33,528 bases of DNA from a virus, in the IMG/VR virus record IMGVR_UViG_3300026116_000026, positions 1 through 33,528 of that record; one strand, written 5' to 3'. A program made the translations under genes and the position numbers. The notes under the pieces are model-generated. The model saw only the letters and a list, made by a program, of their open reading frames with translations. It did not search any database and was not told the origin of the DNA. This document shows, in pieces, positions 23,380-30,405 of this stretch. Positions within the stretch are counted from its first letter, which is position 1. Each line of letters begins with the position of its first letter.

Positions 23380-25991
23380 TGGCTCAGTTTAATAATCTTA
23401 TAGTTTCAAATGCAGTCGAAACAATAGAACACAATGGGGTTCCTGTAACTCAAAGAACCCTACTTAATTTTATAGGTTCTTGGTTTACTGTTGCCGATAA
23501 TCCTGGAAACCTTTCTACTGATATCACTTTTCCGGCACCCGTGCTTCTGACTGGAAGTACAATGAGTGGATTGCTTATTTTAAGTGGAGATCCTGCGGTA
23601 CCTTTAGGGGCAGCCACTAAACAATATGTAGACTCAATAGTAGCAACTAAAACAATTGAACAAAATAGTGTACCGGTAACTCAACGTAATATTTTAAATT
23701 TCGTCGGCTCCTGGTTTACCATTAGTGATAATGTTGGTAATTTATCCACAGATGTAACTCTCCCCGCTCCAGTACTCCTGAGTGGTAGTACAATGTCAGG
23801 TGCCTTAGTGCTAAATGCTGATCCCGTATTAGCCCTAGGGGCAGCCACTAAACAATATGTAGATTCTCTTTCAGCCGGACTTTCTCCTAGAACTTCTTGT
23901 CGAGCCGGTACGATAGCAGCACTTACGGTCACTTATGCTAATGGAGCTGCAGGTGTTGGTGCTACTCTTACTAATGCCACTACCCAGGCTGCCTTAGTAT
24001 TAGATGGCGTTACGATGGCAGTTAATGATCGTGTGCTTGTAAAAGACCAAGTCAGTACTTTCCAAAATGGAATATACACAGTTACAAATATCGGTTCTGG
24101 TGCAACTAATTGGGTGATGACTCGTGCCACTGATTATGATCAAGGGGCTACTAATGAAGTAGTAGAAGGATCTTATACTGTAATTTCTGAAGGCACAGTT
24201 AACGCAGCTAATTTATATGTAGAAACTGGAAGTGGCCCATTTACAATTGGAACTACACCTATAATTTTCTCAGCATTTAATAGTGCGGCTAATATTAATG
24301 TTACAGCTCCTATTACTAAAACAGGCAATACAATTGCTTTGACTACTCCACTCGCTGCTACATATGGAGGGACAGGTGTTTCAAATTCTAATACCATTAC
24401 CTTGGGGGGAAATATCTCCACAGGTGGTGCAGTCACTATTTCTAATGCATTTAGCACTACTGGCGCTTTCCCAATCACTCTAACTGCTACGGGTTCTACA
24501 ACTGCAACTCTTCCTTCTGGTACCACTACTTTAGTACCTACTACGGTCACTACGCTTTCAAATTTAGCAAGTATAGGAACTATCACTACAGGTGTATGGA
24601 ATGGAACAGTAATAGGAGCTACTTATGGAGGAACTGGTGTCAATAACGGTTCTAATATCATAACGTTAGGAGGAGCACTTACTACTTCCGGGGCTTTCCC
24701 ACTTACTTTAACTACAACTGGATCTACAAATGTAACATTACCAACTTCAGGTACATTAATTAATACAGCTGTTACTACTCTTTCTAGTCTATCGAGTATA
24801 GGAACCATCACTACAGGCGTGTGGAATGCTACTTTAATTAGTCCCACATATGGAGGTACAGGAGTAAATAATGGCGCCTTTACAATTACTCTGGCTGGCA
24901 ATCTTGTGACGAGTGGTGCTTTTAATACTACTTTGACTTCTACAGCTCTTACTAATGCAACTCTTCCAGCTGGCACTACAACCCTTGTACCTACTACTGG
25001 TACAGGTGCAACAGGAACATGGGGTATAAATATATCTGGAAATGCTGCTACAGTTACTACTAATGCCAACTTAACTGGAGATGTAACCAGTGTTGGCAAC
25101 GCTACAAGTTATGCTAATAATGTTCCTCTTAATAAAGGTGGAACCAATGCCGCATTGACTGCTAGCAATGGCGGTATATTCTATTCTACTGCATCTGCTG
25201 GCGCTATTCTTTCCGGTACTGCCACAGCAGGGCAGTTATTGCTATCAGGAGCAACAGCAGCACCTACTTGGTCTACTCTCACTCATCCTTCTACAGCTGC
25301 TCAGGGAGATATTATATATGGATCTGCGACTAATGTACTTTCAATGCTTGCTAAAAATACTACTGCTACTAGATATTTAGCAAATACTGGAACTACTAAT
25401 AATCCAGCATGGGATCAAGTAAACCTTGCCAATGGTGTTACTGGAAATCTTCCGGTAGGTAATCTGAACTCCGGAACGTCCGCAAGCGCTACTACCATGT
25501 GGCGTGGTGATGGGACATGGTCACCAGGAATTGCAGGAAATATCATACAGGTAGTACAAGGCACTTTTCAAACCACGACTACTAGTACCTCCGCTTCCAT
25601 GGCTGCTACTGGTATTACTGTGAATATTACTCCAACTTCAGCCTCGAGTAGGATTTTTATTATTTTCACTGGGAATTGTGGAAATGCTGCTACAGGATTA
25701 CCTCAATTTATTTTAACTAGAAATGGAGCTACAACTTTTGTGGGATCAGCAGCGGGAAGTAGAGCATTATTTACTACTTGCGCAGTGTCGTCAAGTCTTG
25801 CTAATATAGTTCCTTTTACTGCCAGCTGGATAGATAGTCCAGCTACTACTTCGAGTACTACTTATGCGGTTACTTTTAGAACTACATCAGCTGGTGGCGC
25901 TGTATATATAAACAGATCTGCCACTGATACGGACAATTCGGATTTCCCAAGAGGAGCTAGCGCAATAACTGTATTTGAGATCCAAGGATGA
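23379..25991 (+). CDS. Large tail fibre protein
   Basis: The 870-residue protein is built from repeats. Residues about 14-90 and 91-167 are two copies of a 77-residue module (PVTQR..LNF.GSWFT, then STMSG.L.L, GAATKQYVDS), with a 28-bp exact DNA repeat in them. A conserved block with NGIYTVTNIGSGATNWVMTR follows (about 220-240), known from many fibre proteins. A long Thr/Gly region comes next with three TYGGTGV motifs and two copies of SIGTITTGVWN. The C-terminal beta domain (about 720-870) would bind the receptor. It overlaps the downstream gene by four bases. Confidence 0.82.
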   Translation: MAQFNNLIVSNAVETIEHNGVPVTQRTLLNFIGSWFTVADNPGNLSTDITFPAPVLLTGSTMSGLLILSGDPAVPLGAATKQYVDSIVATKTIEQNSVPVTQRNILNFVGSWFTISDNVGNLSTDVTLPAPVLLSGSTMSGALVLNADPVLALGAATKQYVDSLSAGLSPRTSCRAGTIAALTVTYANGAAGVGATLTNATTQAALVLDGVTMAVNDRVLVKDQVSTFQNGIYTVTNIGSGATNWVMTRATDYDQGATNEVVEGSYTVISEGTVNAANLYVETGSGPFTIGTTPIIFSAFNSAANINVTAPITKTGNTIALTTPLAATYGGTGVSNSNTITLGGNISTGGAVTISNAFSTTGAFPITLTATGSTTATLPSGTTTLVPTTVTTLSNLASIGTITTGVWNGTVIGATYGGTGVNNGSNIITLGGALTTSGAFPLTLTTTGSTNVTLPTSGTLINTAVTTLSSLSSIGTITTGVWNATLISPTYGGTGVNNGAFTITLAGNLVTSGAFNTTLTSTALTNATLPAGTTTLVPTTGTGATGTWGINISGNAATVTTNANLTGDVTSVGNATSYANNVPLNKGGTNAALTASNGGIFYSTASAGAILSGTATAGQLLLSGATAAPTWSTLTHPSTAAQGDIIYGSATNVLSMLAKNTTATRYLANTGTTNNPAWDQVNLANGVTGNLPVGNLNSGTSASATTMWRGDGTWSPGIAGNIIQVVQGTFQTTTTSTSASMAATGITVNITPTSASSRIFIIFTGNCGNAATGLPQFILTRNGATTFVGSAAGSRALFTTCAVSSSLANIVPFTASWIDSPATTSSTTYAVTFRTTSAGGAVYINRSATDTDNSDFPRGASAITVFEIQG

Positions 25992-26536
25992 TTGATTTTT
26001 CTAAAGCACTATTACATAAATATCCAGGTACCCAATGGGTCATATCTGAAACTTATGAATCTCTAGATTGGCATGATAAAGAGGTTGAAAAACCTAGCAA
26101 AGAAGATCTTGAGCAAGCATGGGAAGAATATTTAATTCATAAAGAAAATACTGAATATAGAAATTTACGTGCAGCAGCATATCCTTCAATTCAAGATCAA
26201 TTAGATCTTATACAAAGAGAAGGGTTGGAAGGTTGGTCACAAATGATTCAATCGATAAAAGAGAAATATCCTAATCCTTTAAAAGGGGTTACTCAAGGAG
26301 CAACTATGAAGAAAACTGATATGCAACTACAGATTGAATCACTAAATGAAAAGGTCGACGTACTCACTTCAAAAGTAGATGTGAACCAAATGAATTCAAA
26401 AGATATTCAGCTTATAACCGATGAGATTAAAGCTGGTATGTTCGCCATCAAAGGTTTTATGATGGAGATCCCTAATATACAAAAACAACTTAACATAATA
26501 CAAGAACAACTAGGAGGAAAAAATGCCAATGGTTAA
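25988..26536 (+). CDS. Fibre-associated protein or chaperone
   Basis: The 182-residue protein overlaps the fibre gene by four bases. Its first part contains R.AAYPSIQDQLDLIQREG and later IKEKYPNP, the AYP..GDQLD ... KYP.P pattern found in proteins encoded directly after tail fibre genes. The second half is a coiled coil (MQLQIESLNEKVDVLTSKVD; then IPNIQKQLNIIQEQLGG). A role in fibre assembly or a distal fibre part is inferred from pattern and position. Confidence 0.6.
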   Translation: MIDFSKALLHKYPGTQWVISETYESLDWHDKEVEKPSKEDLEQAWEEYLIHKENTEYRNLRAAAYPSIQDQLDLIQREGLEGWSQMIQSIKEKYPNPLKGVTQGATMKKTDMQLQIESLNEKVDVLTSKVDVNQMNSKDIQLITDEIKAGMFAIKGFMMEIPNIQKQLNIIQEQLGGKNANG

Positions 26537-26690
26537 AGGAGCGAAAGCTAGTACACGTAAAGGATTTTCAGATAATGTCCGCAGAGAAATGAAAGAAGGC
26601 AAATCACAAAAACAGAGTGTGGCAATCGCATATAGTGAAGCGGATAGAGGAATGTCTAAACCTAAACCAAAGTCCACAAAGAAGAAATAA
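26523..26690 (+). CDS. Small basic protein, 55 aa
   Basis: A strong AGGAGG site lies five bases upstream of the ATG, inside the end of the previous gene. The product is basic: VKGAKASTRKGFSDNVRREM, then a KSQKQSVAIAYSEADR helix and a Lys-rich tail. The S.RKGFS.NV....EGK.QKQ.VAIAY pattern recurs in small proteins of unknown function in many phages. It ends five bases before the -35 of the next promoter. Confidence 0.75.
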   Translation: MPMVKGAKASTRKGFSDNVRREMKEGKSQKQSVAIAYSEADRGMSKPKPKSTKKK

Positions 26691-26695
26691 TCACC

Positions 26696-26723
26696 TTGAC
26701 GCTTTTTGCATAGGTGTTAAAAT
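26696..26723 (+). promoter_or_regulatory. Promoter of the cassette 26755-27341
   Basis: TTGACG (26696-26701), 16 bases and TAAAAT (26718-26723). This is one of the best promoter matches in the late region. It gives the next two genes their own transcription. Confidence 0.6.
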
Positions 26724-26754
26724 CTAAATATGTTATAATTTTCAATGGGTTACC

Positions 26755-26997
26755 ATGTCCTACGACCAGTCTAAAAACTTTAAAGGCAATATGAAAGCCA
26801 ACATCAAGGATGAATTTTGCTTCTCCCCGGCTACTGATGATATGTATGATTACAAAACCGGTATTGTGAAAGAATTTCACATCGGTGGTGTGATGAATAT
26901 GAAAGAGCCAATGGAAGGCCAATACGCTACAAAAATGAACAAACGCCAAGCTCATTATGAGCAAGACGAAGCTGAAACAAACCCAACTTATCCATAA
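26755..26997 (+). CDS. Hypothetical protein, 80 aa
   Basis: This gene follows its own promoter after about 30 bases of leader. The product is polar with many Met, Asp and Lys (FKGNMKANIKDEFCFSPATD, then MEGQYATKMNKRQAHYEQDE). No domain is recognised. Together with the small beta protein at 27006 it forms a two-gene cassette at the end of the late region, the usual place for added genes. Confidence 0.6.
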   Translation: MSYDQSKNFKGNMKANIKDEFCFSPATDDMYDYKTGIVKEFHIGGVMNMKEPMEGQYATKMNKRQAHYEQDEAETNPTYP

Positions 26998-27005
26998 GGT
27001 AATTA

Positions 27006-27341
27006 ATGTCTTCTCCGACAGATACAATAGTATTGTTTAATGCACAAACAACCGATGCTAACTCTACGGTGAAGAATTTTACTTACTCTAATCATAAAGC
27101 ATGCGTAAAAGCATTTGGGACATGGGGTGGGGCGACAGTTGCATTACAAGTCGCCGCACCAACTTCAGTTGCCTCTAATGTATGGATTCCTCTTAAAGAT
27201 CGGAATGGCACGCTTGTTAGTTTTACGGCTAATGGTGTCGCATTCATTGAAGATATGGTCTATGATGATCAGATTCGCGCAGTGAGCACAAGTTCTACCG
27301 GAACAACTACTGTGTCTTGTACTCTTCAACCAACTGGGTAG
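27006..27341 (+). CDS. Small beta-rich virion protein, paralog B
   Basis: The 111-residue product is a full-length paralog of the protein at 23050-23379, with conserved AQTTDANST, YSN.KA, FGTWGGATV, VWI and SSTGTTT blocks. Differences are spread over the whole length, so the duplication is old or the second copy was acquired separately. It ends exactly next to the stop of the convergent gene at 27342, and no terminator is visible between them. Confidence 0.65.
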   Translation: MSSPTDTIVLFNAQTTDANSTVKNFTYSNHKACVKAFGTWGGATVALQVAAPTSVASNVWIPLKDRNGTLVSFTANGVAFIEDMVYDDQIRAVSTSSTGTTTVSCTLQPTG

Positions 27342-27581
27342 TTAATTGCGTTTTGCATAATGCTCTTTTAACGTATTCATATTTTTCGCCCATTCAATTA
27401 AGTTACTCATAGATTGAGACCACTCTTCTACTAGATCTTGTTTTTCTTCAGTAATTAATTCTAGATGTGATAATTCAAGTTGTACTGTTATCAGCTTATT
27501 TAGAAGTACTGTTATATTAGCATTTTTGATTACTACTATTGCTTCTTCTAAACCTGTTTTTTCACATTTTAATTTAGCCAT
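27342..27581 (-). CDS. Hypothetical helical protein after the recombinase
   Basis: AGGA lies before the ATG at 27581. The 79-residue product is helical: NANITVLLNKLITVQLELSH, then DLVEEWSQSMSNLIEWAKNM. The gene overlaps the end of the serine recombinase gene by eight bases, so both are translated from the same message. It may be a recombinase partner, but no motif is recognised. Confidence 0.6.
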   Translation of the reverse strand: MAKLKCEKTGLEEAIVVIKNANITVLLNKLITVQLELSHLELITEEKQDLVEEWSQSMSNLIEWAKNMNTLKEHYAKRN

Positions 27582-28137
27582 TTCTTTCTTCCTGTGTATA
27601 ATTCATTAATGTCGACACACATATATTAAACATATGCGCCATTTGTTTGAGAGAATATTTCCTAGAATTATATGCGTCTATAACTAATTGTCTTTTATCC
27701 GGAGTTAGCTTATAAATCCTTCCTCCAAATTTACCTCTAGCTCTAGCCGCTGTCATACCTGCATGGCTACGTTCTTTCTTAATATTATATTCTGTCTCCG
27801 CCAGAGCACTAAATATTGTTAGAACTAATTTGCCCACTGTAGGATCATTAAGATCCATAGGAAGTGTTATGACTTGTAAAGTTATATCTCGAGCTCTTAA
27901 TTCTTCATGTAAAGTTAAAAGTCTTGAAGACAAGCGATTGAGTCTATCTAGATGATATACTACAAGTGTATCTCCAGGACGTAAGAATGCAAGACATGCA
28001 TCTAGCTCAGGCATCTTAGCTTTAGCACCTGAGATCTTTTCACTGAAGATCCTTGTGCAGCCGAACTTTGTTAGTTCTTCTATTTGCGCTTCTAAAGATT
28101 GCTCTTTCGTGGAGACTCTTGCGTATCCTATTTTCAT
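27574..28137 (-). CDS. Serine recombinase, resolvase/invertase family
   Basis: The 187-residue protein starts MKIGYARVSTKEQ, with the nucleophile S9 and R7. VYHLDRLNRLSSRLLTL supplies the conserved arginines, and the E-helix ends in ERSHAGMTAARARGKFGGR. A C-terminal helix-turn-helix follows (YSLKQMAHMFNICVSTLMNY). Length matches small resolvases and DNA invertases (Hin, Gin, Tn3 type). It could resolve dimers of a circular form or invert a fibre segment. An exact 18-bp repeat (28142-28159, also 3776-3793) sits directly upstream of the start. No inverted pair of crossover sites was recognised by eye. Confidence 0.9.
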   Translation of the reverse strand: MKIGYARVSTKEQSLEAQIEELTKFGCTRIFSEKISGAKAKMPELDACLAFLRPGDTLVVYHLDRLNRLSSRLLTLHEELRARDITLQVITLPMDLNDPTVGKLVLTIFSALAETEYNIKKERSHAGMTAARARGKFGGRIYKLTPDKRQLVIDAYNSRKYSLKQMAHMFNICVSTLMNYTQEERNG

Positions 28138-28141
28138 GACC

Positions 28142-28159
28142 AACCTATTGATTTATATA
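28142..28159 (+). repeat. 18-bp repeat, copy 2 (AACCTATTGATTTATATA)
   Basis: Exact, same-orientation copy of 3776-3793, located between the recombinase start and the end of the coiled-coil protein gene. It is where a resolvase would place its res site, but it could also be a promoter element (it contains TTGATT). Confidence 0.6.
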
Positions 28160-28162
28160 ATA

Positions 28163-28468
28163 TTAGCCAAATTTAATTATTATGCCTAATGCAACAAATC
28201 CAAGTGCAGTTAATCCATATAAACCGCCAATTAACCATTTCATATCGGATTTGAGTTCATGCATATTATCTTTAATTTCTACTCGGAGATTATTAATATC
28301 GCCTTTTAATTCATTACGCAGGTCGTGCATATCAGCTTTGATCTCCATTCTAAGCTCACGAATATCACCTTGAGTAGCGCCATAGTCATATATAACTTTA
28401 GGTGCTTTAGGTGCTTTAGGTGGCTTAGATGTTTTTTCTTGAGTTTTTTTTGTTTCTTCGTTCCTCAT
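28163..28468 (-). CDS. Coiled-coil protein with C-terminal membrane anchor
   Basis: GAGAG precedes the ATG. The 101-residue product has a Lys/Pro-rich N-terminus (residues 6-25, with repeated PKAPKA), then a regular coiled coil (IRELRMEIKADMHDLRNELK and onward, about 36-75), and one C-terminal membrane helix (WLIGGLYGLTALGFVALGII). This topology resembles XhlA-like lysis proteins and other tail-anchored coiled coils. It is the first protein gene after the tRNA-like pair. Its function is not established. Confidence 0.65.
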   Translation of the reverse strand: MRNEETKKTQEKTSKPPKAPKAPKVIYDYGATQGDIRELRMEIKADMHDLRNELKGDINNLRVEIKDNMHELKSDMKWLIGGLYGLTALGFVALGIIIKFG

Positions 28469-28497
28469 TTTCTTTCTCTCATTTGTTGTGAGGATTA

Positions 28498-28569
28498 TTA
28501 ATACAAAGAGATTCGAACTCTTCTCTACCCCGTATCAGTGCGTTGCTTGCCATCTAAGCTATCATACTA
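28498..28569 (-). tRNA. tRNA-Ile(GAT)-like gene
   Basis: On the minus strand: D arm GCTT-AGATGGC-AAGC, anticodon loop CTGATAC (anticodon GAT with T33 and A37), and T arm AAGAG-TTCGAAT-CTCTT. The 7-bp acceptor (TAGTATG with TGTATTA) contains G-T pairs, and pairing continues outward for seven more pairs (28570-28576 with 28492-28498), giving a helix of about 14 bp. The anticodon stem has mismatches and there is no encoded CCA. It may be a functional odd tRNA, a decaying tRNA, or a tRNA-like processing signal. Confidence 0.55.
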
Positions 28570-28589
28570 ATAATCCTTTTTCAGAATTG

Positions 28590-28660
28590 TCGAGGCAAAG
28601 AGAATCAAACTCTTGTCGCCCACCTACAATGATGAGGCTTTATCACTAAGCTATACTCCA
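28590..28660 (-). tRNA. tRNA-Thr(TGT)-like gene
   Basis: On the minus strand: acceptor TGGAGTA with TGCCTCG (one mismatch, G-T pairs), linker TA, D arm GCTT-AGTGATA-AAGC, anticodon arm CTCAT/GTGGG with an 8-base loop containing TTGTA (anticodon TGT), and T arm AAGAG-TTTGATT-CTCTT. Pairing continues beyond the acceptor (28661-28667 with 28584-28590). D and T arms closely resemble those of the neighbour at 28498, so the two probably share an origin. The promoter at 28676-28704 directly precedes it. Confidence 0.55.
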
Positions 28661-28675
28661 ACAATCCCTTTTTGC

Positions 28676-28704
28676 ATCATACAACTGGCATTAGTTTGAT
28701 GCAA
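28676..28704 (-). promoter_or_regulatory. Promoter of the tRNA-like / recombinase operon
   Basis: On the minus strand: TTGCAT (28704-28699), 17 bases and TATGAT (28681-28676). Transcription would start near 28668, the first base of the extended acceptor helix of the tRNA-Thr-like gene. TTGCATCA (28672-28679) and TGATGCAA (28697-28704) are a perfect inverted repeat, so a rightward promoter (TTGCAT, 17 bases, TTTGAT 28695-28700) toward the gene at 28712 also exists. Confidence 0.55.
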
Positions 28705-28711
28705 GGAGTTA

Positions 28712-28922
28712 ATGGAAAAGAAATTTCACACTTGGTCACACTTGGGCCACTTCTGGGATAATTTCTATTATAGAGCTCTATGTTGCAATTATGATCTACT
28801 ACTATATGTTGTTTTTAGGGGTAATAGCGGCGTTGACAGTGAAACGCGGGTTAAATTTGGGACGACTGCCCATAGACGTATGGGATATATACAGTAGAGT
28901 GGAATCATTATGCCGAGGATAA
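28712..28922 (+). pseudogene. Small membrane protein gene frameshifted by a 10-bp duplication
   Basis: AAGGAG precedes the ATG at 28712. The unit TCACACTTGG occurs twice in tandem (28726-28735 and 28736-28745). Reading through both shifts the frame after eight codons. With one copy removed, the ORF reads without interruption to the TAA at 28920-28922 and encodes 66 residues. That sequence is MEKKFHTW, then a long hydrophobic segment (ATSGIISIIELYVAIM, then YYYMLFLGVIAALTV) and a basic tail (KRGLNLGRLPIDVWDIYSRV). As sequenced it gives an aberrant 61-residue product. The downstream ATG at 28791 could still make the last 43 residues. This is either a phase-variable switch or a recent slippage mutation. 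Confidence 0.6.
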
Positions 28923-28951
28923 ATAACGACTAGTCATGATTGCGAAAGCCT

Positions 28952-28972
28952 AGTTATCACTTAAGGATAACT
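28952..28972. repeat. Inverted repeat AGTTATC / GATAACT
   Basis: AGTTATC (28952-28958) and GATAACT (28966-28972) are perfect 7-bp arms around a 7-base loop. The interval 28923-29237 has no gene that I can support. It holds this hairpin, the promoter at 29018, the structured RNA at 29053, three AATGTA boxes and the terminator of the recombination operon. Confidence 0.5.
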
Positions 28973-29017
28973 TGTTGTTACCTTTAATCAGTGCAATTCT
29001 GGTCTATTGCCCTTTTC

Positions 29018-29046
29018 TTGACATAACCCTCTGTAATATATACATT
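29018..29046 (+). promoter_or_regulatory. Strong promoter of a short structured RNA
   Basis: TTGACA (29018-29023), 17 bases and TACATT (29041-29046). The -10 is the same as in the two early leftward promoters (4934, 31607). The sequence 29041-29052 matches the operator half-site GTGTATAATGTA (read inverted) at 9 of 12 positions. No protein gene follows on this strand. Confidence 0.6.
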
Positions 29047-29052
29047 ATTACC

Positions 29053-29105
29053 ATAAACCCGCTAAGGCTACTCTATGAGTCCTCAAACCAGCGGGTTACT
29101 TTTAA
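29053..29105 (+). ncRNA. Short structured RNA or attenuator
   Basis: Starting just at the predicted transcript start, AACCCGCT (29056-29063) pairs perfectly with AGCGGGTT (29090-29097). Inside, GG and ACTC (29066-29073, bulged CT) pair with GAGT and CC (29077-29082) around a 3-base loop. ACTTTT follows, so the structure can also terminate transcription. The result would be a roughly 50-nt RNA driven by the promoter at 29018. Its target is unknown. Confidence 0.5.
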
Positions 29106-29151
29106 TGTAAAAAACGCCCTAAATTACATTAAGGCCTTCTATAAATGTAAT
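29102..29151. repeat. Three AATGTA boxes forming nested inverted repeats
   Basis: TTAATGTAA (29102-29110) and TTACATTAA (29124-29132) are a perfect 9-bp inverted repeat. ATTACAT (29123-29129) also pairs perfectly with ATGTAAT (29145-29151). AATGTA is the core of the early operators at 4928 and 31601, so these may be further binding sites of the same regulator, or alternative RNA stems downstream of the short RNA. Confidence 0.5.
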
Positions 29152-29173
29152 CGTTATATTTAATCAACTTAGG

Positions 29174-29227
29174 AAAAATAATTCTTAGATATGGACCATA
29201 TCGTGCATATACACGAAGCGGTCTAAG
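29174..29227 (-). terminator. Terminator of the recombination operon
   Basis: Minus-strand reading: CTTAGACC (29227-29220) pairs with GGTC (29197-29194) and TAAG (29187-29184), with six unpaired bases between these two parts. Inside, CGTG and CACG (29202-29215) form the tip. ATTATTTTT follows (to 29174). It lies directly after the RecT stop codon. The same place contains the perfect palindrome GATATGG-A-CCATATC (29188-29202), which would compete with the hairpin. Confidence 0.5.
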
Positions 29228-29237
29228 CTATTGATTT

Positions 29238-30068
29238 TTAATATTTTTCGTTAACATACTTAATACATTTGTCAAGCTCATCATCAGCCATTTCACCAAT
29301 CTTATTTACTCCAGATGCCTTAAGCCATTTCTGCATTACTTCTATAGGTACATTCTTTTCTCCTATGAGCATAGTGAGTTGCTCAGCAAGAGTTGGAATT
29401 GGTTCAGTTATGATTTCAGGCTCTATAATAACTTCAGGCTCAGGCTCTATTTGAGGAGTAATAGATAGTTTATCGATAAGTTTATCAGTTGTATTATTAT
29501 AAGACTTATTATCATTAGATATCCCAGAAGTCGAAGTGATATCTTTATAATCCATAGCTTCCTCAGCAAGTATTAAACCTTGTAATGCATCTGGAAAAGT
29601 ATCTCTCAAAGCAAATCCTCTGGCGCGCATTTGTAGCATACGTTTTGGATATTGTGTCCATGGCCCAGGTTTATTCCAAAGACCTGCTTTCTTAGCGTCT
29701 TCTATTGCAAATATTGTGGTATGTAATGTCTGTCCGCGACGTTTAACTTCACAAACTGCGGCTTGAAGTTTCTCATCGAAATGTTCTTTAATGTCTTCAA
29801 ACTCTGGATGGATTTTAGTAAGGGACATAAGAACATCACCGTAGATGCAGGGCTTACCATTTATCACAGCTATGTTTTGCAATGATTGGATTGGTTTAAG
29901 ACCTAGCTCTATACCCATTTGTACAGCTATTAAAATATCTCCAGCTTTTCCTTGGTAATTCTTAGGTACTAAAGAACTATTAGCAAGCATTTGAGAATAC
30001 TTCATAGCTTCGTCTAGTGTTTTCGGTGTTAATGAGAAAATCTCATTTGATTTAGTTATTTGTGTCAT
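29238..30068 (-). CDS. recT: RecT-family single-strand annealing protein
   Basis: The 276-residue protein anneals complementary single strands made by the exonuclease encoded upstream. RecT-family features are clear: YSQMLANSSLVPKNYQGKAG, then DILIAVQMGIELGLKPIQSL, NGKPCIYGDVLMSL, and PKRMLQMRARGFALRDTFPD followed by a LILAEEAMD end of the core. An acidic Pro/Glu-rich linker (about 200-232) leads to a small helical C-terminal domain. AAGGA precedes the ATG. It is the last gene of the operon and is followed by a hairpin terminator. Confidence 0.92.
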   Translation of the reverse strand: MTQITKSNEIFSLTPKTLDEAMKYSQMLANSSLVPKNYQGKAGDILIAVQMGIELGLKPIQSLQNIAVINGKPCIYGDVLMSLTKIHPEFEDIKEHFDEKLQAAVCEVKRRGQTLHTTIFAIEDAKKAGLWNKPGPWTQYPKRMLQMRARGFALRDTFPDALQGLILAEEAMDYKDITSTSGISNDNKSYNNTTDKLIDKLSITPQIEPEPEVIIEPEIITEPIPTLAEQLTMLIGEKNVPIEVMQKWLKASGVNKIGEMADDELDKCIKYVNEKY

Positions 30069-30069
30069 T

Positions 30070-30405
30070 TTAATATCCTTCTATTATAAATTCGTCTTGA
30101 TCGGGTCCGATAGGAATGATTGTACATCTTCCTTTAATCTGAGGACGGGTGGGATATTGTTTAAATACCCAGTTCTCTCTTTGTTCAGAGTGAAAGCGCT
30201 CTAACCACCAATCTTCACCAGCTATTATTAAATCTTCGGGTACTAAATTAGCAGGAAGATCTAATATAAAAGTATGTTGAGAAGCAATATCCAAAAAATC
30301 AGCTTTATCTATTATATAATCACGACAACCTATCCATTTAATATCTGCTATAGTTTTATCATACATTTGCAATTCATCGATTATAGTTTGTAAAAGATTA
30401 GTCAT
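30070..30405 (-). CDS. Hypothetical protein between recT and the exonuclease gene
   Basis: AGGAGA lies before the ATG. The 111-residue product is acidic with mixed strands and helices: DIKWIGCRDYIIDKADFLDI, then ILDLPANLVPEDLIIAGEDW and WLERFHSEQRENWVFKQYP. Start and stop are four and two bases from the neighbours. Small genes at this place in phage recombination operons often act with the exonuclease and annealing protein, but no family can be named here. Confidence 0.7.
   Translation of the reverse strand: MTNLLQTIIDELQMYDKTIADIKWIGCRDYIIDKADFLDIASQHTFILDLPANLVPEDLIIAGEDWWLERFHSEQRENWVFKQYPTRPQIKGRCTIIPIGPDQDEFIIEGY

Noticed and set aside
24173-25099. Long minus-strand ORFs (137 and 158 aa) opposite the large fibre gene
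   Set aside because: They are mirror frames of Thr/Gly/Ala-rich repeats, have low-complexity Val/Pro composition, and no ribosome binding site.
28972-29163. 63-aa plus-strand ORF in the gap before recT
   Set aside because: No start signal, and it runs through the promoter, the GC-rich hairpin and the AATGTA repeats, which explain the sequence better.
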